In this document: positions 15,948 to 23,601 of the stretch, one piece after another
How positions within the stretch are numbered: position 1 is the stretch's first letter
Layout of the letters: each line of letters begins with the position of its first letter
Origin: Candidatus Mesolinea sp.
GTDB taxonomy: Bacteria > Chloroflexota > Anaerolineae > Anaerolineales > Anaerolineaceae
NCBI GenBank assembly: GCA_003445715.1
Contig: DMCS01000086.1
Location: 1-29,176, forward strand
Length of the DNA: 29,176 nt
Reading direction: 5' to 3'
The notes under the pieces: model-generated
Databases searched by the model: none
Told to the model about the DNA's origin: nothing
What the model saw: only the letters and a program-made list of their open reading frames with translations
Program-made: the position numbers and the translations under genes

Positions 15948-17003
15948 TCCATAAAGTTATCTAGATCACCATCGAGAACAGCTTGCGTGTTAGACGTCTC
16001 ATACTCAGTGCGGTGATCCTTAACCATCTGATATGGGTGCAACACATAAGACCGAATTTGACTGCCCCATTCAACCTTCTTGAATTCGCCTTTGAGCTCC
16101 GATACCATTTCTTCGCGGGCTTGCATTTGCAGCTCAAATAGACGTGAGCGTAAAACCTTGAGAGCATTCTCTCGGTTCTGAGTTTGAGAACGCTCATTTT
16201 GGCATGTGACGACCAATCCGGTGGGGAGGTGGATAATGCGCACAGCGGTCATGTTCTTTTGAACGTTTTGCCCGCCAGCTCCCGAAGATTTATAGACTTC
16301 GATGATGATATCGTCGGGATGAATCACGACTTCTTCGTTATCTTCCAGCTCTGGCAAAACTTCTACCAGAGCAAAGGAGGTATGCCGGCGATGGGCTGCA
16401 TCAAAAGGGGATAGCCTCACTAGGCGGTGAACACCTTTTTCGGCTTTGAGGAATCCATAAGCCATCTTGCCTTGTATTAAAATGGTTACCGATTTGATAC
16501 CGGCTTCTTCGCCGCTGCTCCGGTCTAAAATTTCGGTTCTATACCCATGCTGTTCTGCCCAACGCAAATACATTCGTTCTAACATCTCCGCCCAATCTTG
16601 GGCTTCCGTCCCTCCAGCCCCGGCGTGGATGGCTAAAATTGCATTTCCTTTGTCGTACTTGCCGGAGAACAGCAGCTCAGTTTCTTTTCGCGCTAAGATT
16701 TGCTCAAGAATTTCAACTTGGCTTTCAATCTCCGTAGTTAAGGAGCCGTCATCCAGTTCAAGTAGTGATTTGAGCTCGGTTAAATCGGTGGTGAGCTTGT
16801 GCCACTCGTTAATGATGTCACTCAGTTCAGTTATGGATTTCATGACTTTTTGCGCAGCCTCTGGGGAATCCCAAAAATCTGGCGCTTCTGTTTGCTTTTG
16901 AAGTTTTTGGAGCTCTTGCTCTTTTACAGGTAAGTCAAAGATGCTCCTGAAGCGCGCGGCTTTGGGTTTCTAATGCTTCGATGCGGTCAGATAGATCAGA
17001 CAT
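15926..17003 (-). CDS. prfB: Peptide chain release factor 2, expressed by +1 programmed frameshift
   Basis: RF2 ends translation at UGA and UAA. The gene is in two frames: 22 codons from ATG 17003 (MSDLSDRIEALETQSRALQ...) reach an in-frame TGA at 16937-16935, and the +1 frame then continues as DLPVKEQELQ... for 336 more residues, 358 aa in total. The SPF tripeptide that reads the stop codon is at about 198-200 and the catalytic GGQ at about 243-245. An annotation starting at the internal ATG 16843 would lose 53 residues. GGAG lies five bases before the ATG. ftsY ends 13 nt upstream, so the two are likely co-transcribed. Confidence 0.97.
16934..16948 (-). promoter_or_regulatory. RF2 programmed +1 frameshift site
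   Basis: AGGAGCATCTTTGAC contains an internal Shine-Dalgarno-like AGGAG, three bases, then the slippery CTT-TGA-C. The spacing is the same as in Escherichia coli prfB (AGGGGG-TAT-CTT-TGA-C). The factor thereby senses its own level: low RF2 leaves UGA unread and allows slippage. Confidence 0.95.
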
Positions 17004-17016
17004 TTTTTCTCCAAAA

Positions 17017-17925
17017 TTAGCGTTCCAGAATGCCTTCCACGAAGGCGTTGCGGTCGAAAAGCTGTAAATCATCCATACTCTCACCTAAACCGGCGTAAAG
17101 GATGGGAAGGTTGAGCTGGTGTTTGATGGCGAAAGCCATACCACCCTTGGCAGAGCTATCCAGTTTTGCCAAGATGGCACCGTCTAATTCCACGGCTTTC
17201 TGAAAAGCTTTGGCTTGCTGGAGCGCGTTTTGCCCCGTGGTGGCGTCCAAAACAATCCATGAATGGTGGGGGGCGCCCGGCAGGGCTTTGCCAGCCACAC
17301 GGTAAACTTTCTTGATTTCTTCCATTAAGTTATAGCGTGTGTGCAACCTGCCAGCTGTGTCAATCAGTACCACATCCATACCCCGTGCAATGGCGGACTT
17401 GATCCCATCATAAGTTATGGCGCCGGGGTCGCTATTAGGGTTCGAGGTGATGATGGGAACATCAACGCGTTTGCTCCAAATCTCTAATTGATCAGCAGCT
17501 GCTGCCCTAAAAGTATCCCCTGCAACCAAGAGGACTTTCTTGCCCATCTTTTTATAGCGCGCAGCCAGTTTTGCAATCGAAGTAGTTTTACCTGAGCCAT
17601 TGACACCTACAATCATGATTACCGTAGGTTTTGCAGAAAGATCGGGTTCTTCTGGCTGATCCAAAAGATTGAGCAGTTCTTCTTTTACCAGCTCGTAAAG
17701 TTGTTCGGTGCGCGTAAGCCCTTGCTTTCGCACCTTTTCCATGCAATTTTCAATGATGCTGGACGTGGTTTCCACGCCTAAATCAGCTTGGATCAATAAA
17801 GCTTCCAGTTCATCCCAGCTATCATCATTTATCTCAGTTGTGCCAAAGAAGTTAGCAATACGACCAAAGGTTACATCACGCGTTTTGGTCAGGCTTTCGT
17901 GCCATTTATCAAAAATATTTGCCAT
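17017..17925 (-). CDS. ftsY: Signal recognition particle receptor FtsY
   Basis: FtsY is the membrane-associated GTPase that receives SRP-ribosome complexes. The 302-aa protein consists of the NG core only: a helical N domain (1-90), the P-loop GVNGSGKTT (107-115), DTFRAAAADQL (137-147), DTAGR (189-193) and AKLDSSAKGG. The long acidic A domain of enterobacteria is absent, as in many other phyla. No Shine-Dalgarno is visible before the ATG; instead TATAAT ends 9 nt upstream, indicating a leader of only a few bases. prfB follows 13 nt downstream. Confidence 0.96.
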   Translation of the reverse strand: MANIFDKWHESLTKTRDVTFGRIANFFGTTEINDDSWDELEALLIQADLGVETTSSIIENCMEKVRKQGLTRTEQLYELVKEELLNLLDQPEEPDLSAKPTVIMIVGVNGSGKTTSIAKLAARYKKMGKKVLLVAGDTFRAAAADQLEIWSKRVDVPIITSNPNSDPGAITYDGIKSAIARGMDVVLIDTAGRLHTRYNLMEEIKKVYRVAGKALPGAPHHSWIVLDATTGQNALQQAKAFQKAVELDGAILAKLDSSAKGGMAFAIKHQLNLPILYAGLGESMDDLQLFDRNAFVEGILER

Positions 17926-17934
17926 AGAAGTTAA

Positions 17935-17940
17935 ATTATA
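17935..17940 (-). promoter_or_regulatory. -10 box of ftsY, near-leaderless
   Basis: TATAAT on the minus strand lies nine bases before the ATG at 17925. The predicted transcript start falls two or three bases before the start codon. No consensus -35 is visible. Confidence 0.5.
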
Positions 17941-17993
17941 ATGGATGTTGACGAAGGTTGCTAATTGAGCAGATCTTATAGGATTTTTGTAAT

Positions 17994-19037
17994 TTACGCT
18001 GTTATTTCAGCACCAGCGAGTTGACCGCAGCCAGCTTGGATCTCTACGCCGCGTCGTAATCGTATCGATACAGGGATTCCCTGTTCTTCGAGGGTAGCTG
18101 AAAACGCGTGCACTTTTGCTTTTGGTGATCCTTGCAATGAGTATTTTTTACTCGGGTTAAGCGCAATCAGATTGACATGACAAAGCATGCCCTTCAATAA
18201 GCCTGCTAAAGCAAGCGCTGCTTCGCGCGAGTCGTTTACGCCATCGATAAGAGCATATTCAAACGAGATTCTTCTGTGGGTTTTCTCAGTATAAGCTTTG
18301 CACACAGGAATAAGTTTATTAATCGGAAACATACGGTTAGCGGGCACAAGCTGACTGCGCAAGGCGTTATCGGCTGCATGCAAGCTCACGGCTAAGTTAA
18401 CCTGCAAGTTTTCCTCAGTAAACTGCTCGATTTTTGGAATAATCCCAACGGTGCTGATAGTGATGCGCCGAGCTCCGAAATTCAACCCTTGCTGGTCCAT
18501 CAATCTCCGCACGGAATCCATCGTAGCTTCGTAGTTTAAGAAGGGTTCACCCATACCCATATAGACAATATTGGTTAATTTTTGGTTTTCAGCTTGTAGC
18601 TGGCGCATAAAATGGAGTACTTGGGCTAAGATTTCACCCGAAGAAAGGCTGCGAACAAACCCCATTTGCCCCGTGGCACAGAAAACACATCCCACTGGGC
18701 AGCCCACTTGAGTGGAGATGCACAGGGAGTTGCGACGCTCATAACGCATCAGCACGGCTTCGACGCTGGTGCCATCTTGCAGCGCAAACAAGACTTTTTC
18801 GGTCAAACCGTCCTGCGAGCGCAAAGATTTCTGCACACGCAGAGGGTTGATAATAAATTGTTTGGATAAACTATCACGCAAATCTTTGGGGATGTTTGAA
18901 AACTGCGAAAAATCTGTATATAAACGTGTGTAAAGCCCTTCCCAAAGCTGCTGGGTTCTGAAAGGCGGTTGATCAAGCTCAGCCAAAGTTGAATTCAATG
19001 ACTCGAAATCAAGATCATAAATAAGGGGTTTAGCCAT
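17994..19037 (-). CDS. rlmN: 23S rRNA/tRNA adenine-C2 methyltransferase RlmN
   Basis: This radical-SAM enzyme methylates C2 of A2503 in 23S rRNA and A37 of some tRNAs. The 347-aa protein has the cluster-binding motif C113-x3-C117-x2-C120 in GCPVGCVFCATGQMGF, the GEPFLNY SAM-binding segment, and the catalytic Cys near the C-terminus (C337, in QAGCGQLAG). Its ATG overlaps the last codons of the HAD gene by 8 bp, indicating translational coupling in the clpP-HAD-rlmN run. Confidence 0.97.
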   Translation of the reverse strand: MAKPLIYDLDFESLNSTLAELDQPPFRTQQLWEGLYTRLYTDFSQFSNIPKDLRDSLSKQFIINPLRVQKSLRSQDGLTEKVLFALQDGTSVEAVLMRYERRNSLCISTQVGCPVGCVFCATGQMGFVRSLSSGEILAQVLHFMRQLQAENQKLTNIVYMGMGEPFLNYEATMDSVRRLMDQQGLNFGARRITISTVGIIPKIEQFTEENLQVNLAVSLHAADNALRSQLVPANRMFPINKLIPVCKAYTEKTHRRISFEYALIDGVNDSREAALALAGLLKGMLCHVNLIALNPSKKYSLQGSPKAKVHAFSATLEEQGIPVSIRLRRGVEIQAGCGQLAGAEITA

Positions 19038-19827
19038 AAATGAGCTCGGTTAAGTCTTTCGCGACCAAGTCTGGCTGAGGCTGCCAGCTGTGTGCCTTGA
19101 CCTCATCCGTCACACCGGAAAGGACTAGCCCTGCTAAGCAGCCCGCTTTTTGCGCACCGGCGATGTCGGTTTCCAGACGGTCGCCAATAGTCATGATTTC
19201 ATGGGGGTTAAACCCTAAGGATTGGAAGGCGAGCTCATACAATGGCGTTTGCGGTTTGCCAATCAACAATGGTTGCTGTTCGGCAGCGGTGGCAATTGCA
19301 GCAACACAAGCGCCTGCCCCGGGAAGAAGACCTTGTGGCGTGGGGTAGGTCGCGTCCATATTCGTAGCAATAAAAGCTGCCCCATGGCGAATTTGCGTCG
19401 AGGCATTGCGGATTTTCTCATAGGTAAGGCTGGTATCCATAGCCACCAATACTGCCTGAGCAGAGTTCATCTCAGCATCGTCGCAGACTTGAAATCCGTG
19501 CTGGCCGACGATGTCTTTGAGCGAAGCAGACCCAACCACATAAATCTTGCTGCTAGCTGGGTAGTGATGCTGCAAATATTTAGCCGCTGCAATGGCAGAT
19601 GTGATTATTTGCCCTTGTTCGACGTGAACACCAAACGAGGCTAATTTTTGTTGGTACTCTTGTACTGATTTTGTGGCATTATTGGTGGCAAAAACGACCC
19701 TTAAGCCTAAATCGGAGATCCCCTTGAAAATAAAAGGCAAATCTCCGATGGGTTTATTATCCTGCCAGAGGACTCCGTCCATATCTAGGATTAATCCCTT
19801 CAATTCAGGGAATTTATCTTTCAGCAC
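19030..19827 (-). CDS. HAD-IIA family phosphatase (NagD/phosphoglycolate-phosphatase-like)
   Basis: The 265-aa protein has the HAD nucleophile motif LDMDGVLW (D15, D17), the class IIA FATNNATKS motif (47-54), a large alpha/beta cap, then KPQTPLYELAFQSLG and GDRLETDIAGAQKAG, which carry the acidic metal-binding residues. Relatives dephosphorylate nucleotides, phosphoglycolate or p-nitrophenyl phosphate; the substrate is not predictable. The start is GTG, with GGAGG four bases upstream. It lies 19 nt after clpP and overlaps rlmN, so it is mid-operon. A house-cleaning role is a guess. Confidence 0.9.
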   Translation of the reverse strand: MLKDKFPELKGLILDMDGVLWQDNKPIGDLPFIFKGISDLGLRVVFATNNATKSVQEYQQKLASFGVHVEQGQIITSAIAAAKYLQHHYPASSKIYVVGSASLKDIVGQHGFQVCDDAEMNSAQAVLVAMDTSLTYEKIRNASTQIRHGAAFIATNMDATYPTPQGLLPGAGACVAAIATAAEQQPLLIGKPQTPLYELAFQSLGFNPHEIMTIGDRLETDIAGAQKAGCLAGLVLSGVTDEVKAHSWQPQPDLVAKDLTELIYG

Positions 19828-19846
19828 AAGTCCTCCGGTGCAGCGT

Positions 19847-20464
19847 TTACTTTAATACTTCTTTCTCCGGCGGACGGAGTACCTTGTCGACGATGCCGTA
19901 CTTGGCAGCTTGGTCTGCAGTCATATAAAAATCACGCTCGGTATCTCTGCGAATGACATCGATGGGCTGACCAGTTGCCTCAGCCAAGAATTCATTCAAC
20001 TCGTCTTTCAGGCGCATAATTTCTTTTGCCATAATTTGAATATCCGTAGCCTGACCTTCTGCTCCGCCTAAAGGCTGATGCAAGTGAATAGTCGCGTGCG
20101 GTAATGCATACCGCTGACCTTTGGTTCCTCCTGCGAGGAGCACTGTTCCAAAGCTCGCTGTCACGCCGACAGCAACTGTGCTAATCTTGTTTGGGATCAT
20201 TTGCATCGTGTCTAAAATAGCCAGCCCTGCGTAAATTGATCCGCCTGGTGAGTTAATGTACATCTGAATGGCTTTATCAGGGTCTTCGCGGCTGAGGTAA
20301 AGCAATTGCGCCACGACTAAATTCGCAACCTGGTCGCTAATCTGTGTTCCCACAAAGATAATACGTTCCTTGAGCAGCAACGAGTAAATATCATATGCAC
20401 GCTCTCCAGCTCCGGTAGCTTCAACAACCATTGGAATGACGGATTTGAAATTGTCTTTATCCAT
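19847..20464 (-). CDS. clpP: ATP-dependent Clp protease proteolytic subunit
   Basis: ClpP forms the barrel-shaped serine protease that degrades proteins fed by ClpX, ClpA or ClpC. The 205-aa chain has the catalytic triad at the expected spacing: Ser104 in GVTASFGTV, His129 in HLHQPLGG and Asp178 in RDTERDFYM. The oxyanion segment NSPGGSIYAG is present at 71-80. AAGGA precedes the ATG. It lies 78 nt downstream of tig, a classical arrangement, but no clpX follows; HAD and rlmN take its place. Confidence 0.97.
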   Translation of the reverse strand: MDKDNFKSVIPMVVEATGAGERAYDIYSLLLKERIIFVGTQISDQVANLVVAQLLYLSREDPDKAIQMYINSPGGSIYAGLAILDTMQMIPNKISTVAVGVTASFGTVLLAGGTKGQRYALPHATIHLHQPLGGAEGQATDIQIMAKEIMRLKDELNEFLAEATGQPIDVIRRDTERDFYMTADQAAKYGIVDKVLRPPEKEVLK

Positions 20465-20542
20465 AATTTTCCTTTTTCTCTTTAATCTTTCTCTGAAGCT
20501 TATCCTACTGTTGTAAGAGAATTATCAAAATCCATATACAAA

Positions 20543-22003
20543 TTATGCTTTGCTTTCTGGTTCTGTTTCTTCTTCTGCAGCTGGTTCTTTCTCTTGTTCT
20601 GTTTGGATTTCTTCCGCGCTTACTTCTGACTGGCTGGATTGTTCCTCCCGGTCTTCTGCTTGAAGAGATTCAGGCGCTGCGAGCCGGCGTAACTGTAGAC
20701 GGATGGCTTCCTCGAGCGCTTGCTTCGTGGCAAGAATAGAAACAGCTTGAGTGAATTTTCTTTCGCCTAAGCTGCGCTGCACCTCCTCCAGTTCACCCGA
20801 GCGTATTAGTTCAGTGAGAACATTGCTAATTTGTCTCTCCAGTTCTTCCTTACTTATTTGAATATCGTATTTCTTTTCGATTGCTTGCTTAATTAGAGAG
20901 CGCTCTAAGCGTTCGACGGCAGAGGGGCGTACTTCCTTCTTGATAAAATCTTCTTTATCGAGCTTCCGCAGCTTCAGATATAAATCGAGATTCATCTGTT
21001 GATGAGAAAGTTCATGCTCCAGATCATCCAAGACATTCTCTACTTCTTCGGAGAGCACCTGGGGGGGATACTTAATTGACGATTTTTCCCGAATCCGATC
21101 AATCAATCCATTGTAGTAATTCTCATCATATTCTGCTTTTGCGCTTGTTTGCATGCTATTGCGAATGTATTCTTCTATCTCTTCACGGGAATTAAAGTCC
21201 CCCATCTTCTGTAAGAAATCTTCATCAACTTCTGGTAATTCCAACCCTTTCACCGATTGGACTTTCACTTTGAAAATGACACGCTTACCGACCAGGTCCC
21301 CATCTGGAGTATCATCGGAGAACTGATGCTCAATCTCGAGCTCGTCGCCAGCGCTGACGCCAATCAATTGACGCGCAAACCCCTTAAAAGGCCACTCGGT
21401 TTCATTCTGTTCTTTTTCTGTAGGAATGAAAACTTGTTGGGGGGTGGATTGAATAAGTTCTACTTCCTCTCCTTCTTGGGCTTGGGCATTCACAGCGCTT
21501 AGCGTGAAAAAAACTAAATCGCCTTCTTTCGCTGGAGTATCAAGTGGAATAATGGTGCTTGCGTTGCGTCGCACTGCGAAAAGGGTGCTTTGGACCTCTT
21601 CTTCGGAGATTATTGGAGGCACATAAGGTTCCTTAAGGTCATCCAAACCGCCAAGTTCCACAGTTGGCTCAAGTGGAACGGTAAAAAAGAACACAGGTGA
21701 ATCTTCAATATTTGTTACATCATCTAAGCTGCCTGGTCCCGAAGGTTCGATGCCTGCTTCTTTGATGACCTCAGGATAAAACTTATCCACCATCAAATCG
21801 ATAGCTTCATTTAAAATCGTATCCTCTCCAACATAGTTAACCACCATGTTATAGGGGGCTTTCCCTGGACGAAAGCCAGGGATGCGGGTTTCTTTGGCTA
21901 ATTTGCGTGCAGCTCTGCGCTTATATTGTTCTAAAACTTCTGGCTCAAACTCAACGGTTAGTTTCGCCTGATGGTCATCCGTAAATTCTGTTTGAATCTT
22001 CAA
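20543..22003 (-). CDS. tig: Trigger factor
   Basis: Trigger factor is the ribosome-bound chaperone and peptidyl-prolyl isomerase that meets nascent chains. The frame is open to 22078, but that extension runs into tRNA-Leu. The TTG at 22003, behind GAGAGG, gives 486 aa and places the ribosome-binding signature GFRPGKAP at 43-50, exactly as in E. coli. The FKBP-type domain (about 150-240, degenerate) and the helical arms follow. The C-terminus is an extra Glu/Gln/Ser-rich tail of about 40 residues, probably disordered. tRNA-Leu lies 36 nt upstream on the same strand and shares the only good promoter. Confidence 0.94.
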   Translation of the reverse strand: MKIQTEFTDDHQAKLTVEFEPEVLEQYKRRAARKLAKETRIPGFRPGKAPYNMVVNYVGEDTILNEAIDLMVDKFYPEVIKEAGIEPSGPGSLDDVTNIEDSPVFFFTVPLEPTVELGGLDDLKEPYVPPIISEEEVQSTLFAVRRNASTIIPLDTPAKEGDLVFFTLSAVNAQAQEGEEVELIQSTPQQVFIPTEKEQNETEWPFKGFARQLIGVSAGDELEIEHQFSDDTPDGDLVGKRVIFKVKVQSVKGLELPEVDEDFLQKMGDFNSREEIEEYIRNSMQTSAKAEYDENYYNGLIDRIREKSSIKYPPQVLSEEVENVLDDLEHELSHQQMNLDLYLKLRKLDKEDFIKKEVRPSAVERLERSLIKQAIEKKYDIQISKEELERQISNVLTELIRSGELEEVQRSLGERKFTQAVSILATKQALEEAIRLQLRRLAAPESLQAEDREEQSSQSEVSAEEIQTEQEKEPAAEEETEPESKA

Positions 22004-22039
22004 AATATACCTCTCAATATGCAATTTAAACAAAAGTTG

Positions 22040-22121
22040 TGGGGAAAGAGAGGCTCGAACTCTCACGCGTTTCCGCACATGATCCTAAGTCATGCCTGTC
22101 TGCCAATTCCAGCATTTCCCC
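22040..22121 (-). tRNA. tRNA-Leu (anticodon TAG)
   Basis: On the minus strand the acceptor stem GGGGAAA/TTTCCCC carries discriminator A. The anticodon stem CATGA/TCATG holds CTTAGGA, anticodon TAG. A long variable arm with its own stem (GCG-GAAA-CGC) is typical of the leucine class. T-arm GAGAG-TTCGAGC-CTCTC is intact. The 3' CCA is not encoded. Confidence 0.95.
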
Positions 22122-22132
22122 TGGGGAATCAA

Positions 22133-22161
22133 ATTATAAACAAGACGGATATTCCAGTCAA
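22133..22161 (-). promoter_or_regulatory. Strong promoter for tRNA-Leu and tig
   Basis: TTGACT (22156-22161), a 17-nt spacer and TATAAT (22133-22138) form a near-consensus sigma-A promoter about 11 nt before the tRNA. No other promoter is evident before tig. Confidence 0.8.
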
Positions 22162-22268
22162 ACAAATTTTTGCTGCCTTGTTCTTACTCAAATTTTAACA
22201 TACGAGCCATCTTATTTGTAATAAAATTTGTAGTACATAACATTACAGTGAAACCCTAGGAGGTCACA

Positions 22269-22715
22269 ATGTTGTCACTTTTAGAGATACCTGGTTTTTT
22301 GGGAACGAAAGCATCTCTGCTTTCTGATATTTCCTTGATTTTATCCCTTATTTCCCTGGTTTTATTTATCATCGCTGGGCTGGAAGGGCGCAGACGACAA
22401 TTCAAGAAACACTGCCCCACGCAAACTATTGCTCTGATCCTCATATTCTTGGCAGTGGTCCTATTCATGGCACCAGTGTATTCTCAGCAGTATGAATCGG
22501 CTAACGCCGGCCTGACACCCTTCCTGCCTAACGGCTTGATCACGCTGCACGCCGGCTTTGGCGGGCTCACGCTTTTATATGGGGTTTATGTCCTTCTGGT
22601 AGGCTATAATGTTTTTCGGTCCAAGGATAAGAAGATTCTCATGCGCATTGCCAGCATCCTGTTCATCATCGTCAGTATCAGCGGAATCGTGATATATTCC
22701 AGCCTGTATCTGTGA
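22269..22715 (+). CDS. Four-helix membrane protein of unknown function
   Basis: This 148-aa protein has four hydrophobic segments (about 18-41, 53-70, 88-112 and 124-145) and a short amphipathic start (MLSLLEIPGFLGTKASLLSD). His48 at the start of helix 2 and His93 in LHAGFGGL sit near membrane edges, as in small haem-binding or DUF420-like proteins, which is the closest resemblance I can offer. AGGAGG lies six bases before the ATG, and a strong terminator follows the stop, so it is a single-gene unit. The function is unknown. Confidence 0.7.
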   Translation: MLSLLEIPGFLGTKASLLSDISLILSLISLVLFIIAGLEGRRRQFKKHCPTQTIALILIFLAVVLFMAPVYSQQYESANAGLTPFLPNGLITLHAGFGGLTLLYGVYVLLVGYNVFRSKDKKILMRIASILFIIVSISGIVIYSSLYL

Positions 22716-22744
22716 GAATAATCAATCGATAATATCTTCCCATC

Positions 22745-22784
22745 AGCTCTCTTGAGGTAATATTTGCCTGCAGGAGAGCTTTTA
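22745..22784 (+). terminator. Rho-independent terminator after the membrane protein gene
   Basis: A 10-bp stem (22745-22754 with 22771-22780, AGCTCTCTTG/CAGGAGAGCT) is extended by AGG/CCT after a one-base bulge and followed by TTTTA. It lies 30 nt downstream of the stop. Confidence 0.75.
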
Positions 22785-22860
22785 TCTATCAACAGTTATT
22801 TCAATTCACCAGAAGCTATAATTTATAAAGACTGCACTTATCAAGATAGGTCGTCTGCTT

Positions 22861-23592
22861 ATGGCTGAACAAATTCGCATCGGTACTTCGGGTTGGGTCT
22901 ATCAGCACTGGCAAGGGCTCTTTTATCCTGCGGACCTGCCGCAAAAGCAGTGGTTTGCGTATTATGCGCGCTATTTTGACACAGTTGAAGTCAACAGCAC
23001 CTTTTACCATCTCCAAAACGCAAGCGTTTTCGAGCATTGGGGGCAGCAGGCTCCAGCCGGCTTTCTCTATGCCGTGAAAGCCAGCCGCTACATCACGCAC
23101 ATCAAGTACCTTAAGGAGTGCAAAGATCCTCTGGAGACTTTCTTGAACCGCGCCAGCCTGCTGCGCCATGCTTTAGGTCCTGTCCTGTTCCAGCTGCCTC
23201 CAAGTTTCTCGCTTGATCTCAGCCGGCTCGAAAGCTTCTTGGCTCTCCTGCCCGAGGGGTTTTCGTACGCGATGGAGTTCCGCAATCCCACCTGGCTGAG
23301 GGAAGAGGTTTATACCTTGCTAGAGCGCTTCGGCGTGGCGCTTTGCATTCACGAATTGCCCCCGCTGCACGTGCCGCTGCGCATCACTGCAAACTTTGTC
23401 TACCTGCGCTTTCATGGTGATGTTGACCATGCCGGCGACTATCCTCCCGAGACGCTCACGCTCTGGGCAGAGCGCATACAAACCTGGCAGCGTCAGGGGC
23501 TGGCTGTTTATGCTTATTTCAACAACGACGCCGGCGGCATGGCCGTGCGCAATGCGCTCACCCTCAAGCAGCTCTTGGGGCAGGGCAGCTGA
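22861..23592 (+). CDS. DUF72 (YecE-like) protein
   Basis: This 243-aa protein has the hallmark start IRIGTSGWVYQHWQGLFYP, then WFAYYARYFDTVEVNSTFYH, KASRYITH, GPVLFQLPP, and AMEFRNPTW, which together define the TIM-barrel DUF72 family. Its biochemical role is not established; a nuclease-like role has been suggested from structure. A TATAAT at 22817-22822 precedes it by 38 nt, with only a weak GATAGG ribosome-binding site. It is convergent with the polymerase gene (9 nt between stops) and, like the polymerase operon, looks visibly richer in G and C than the ftsZ region. Confidence 0.9.
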   Translation: MAEQIRIGTSGWVYQHWQGLFYPADLPQKQWFAYYARYFDTVEVNSTFYHLQNASVFEHWGQQAPAGFLYAVKASRYITHIKYLKECKDPLETFLNRASLLRHALGPVLFQLPPSFSLDLSRLESFLALLPEGFSYAMEFRNPTWLREEVYTLLERFGVALCIHELPPLHVPLRITANFVYLRFHGDVDHAGDYPPETLTLWAERIQTWQRQGLAVYAYFNNDAGGMAVRNALTLKQLLGQGS

Positions 23593-23601
23593 CCAGAGCG
23601 T

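Noticed and set aside
22004..22078. N-terminal extension of trigger factor to an ATG at 22078
   Set aside because: It runs into tRNA-Leu and shifts the conserved GFRPGKAP motif 25 residues out of register; the TTG at 22003 has a ribosome-binding site.
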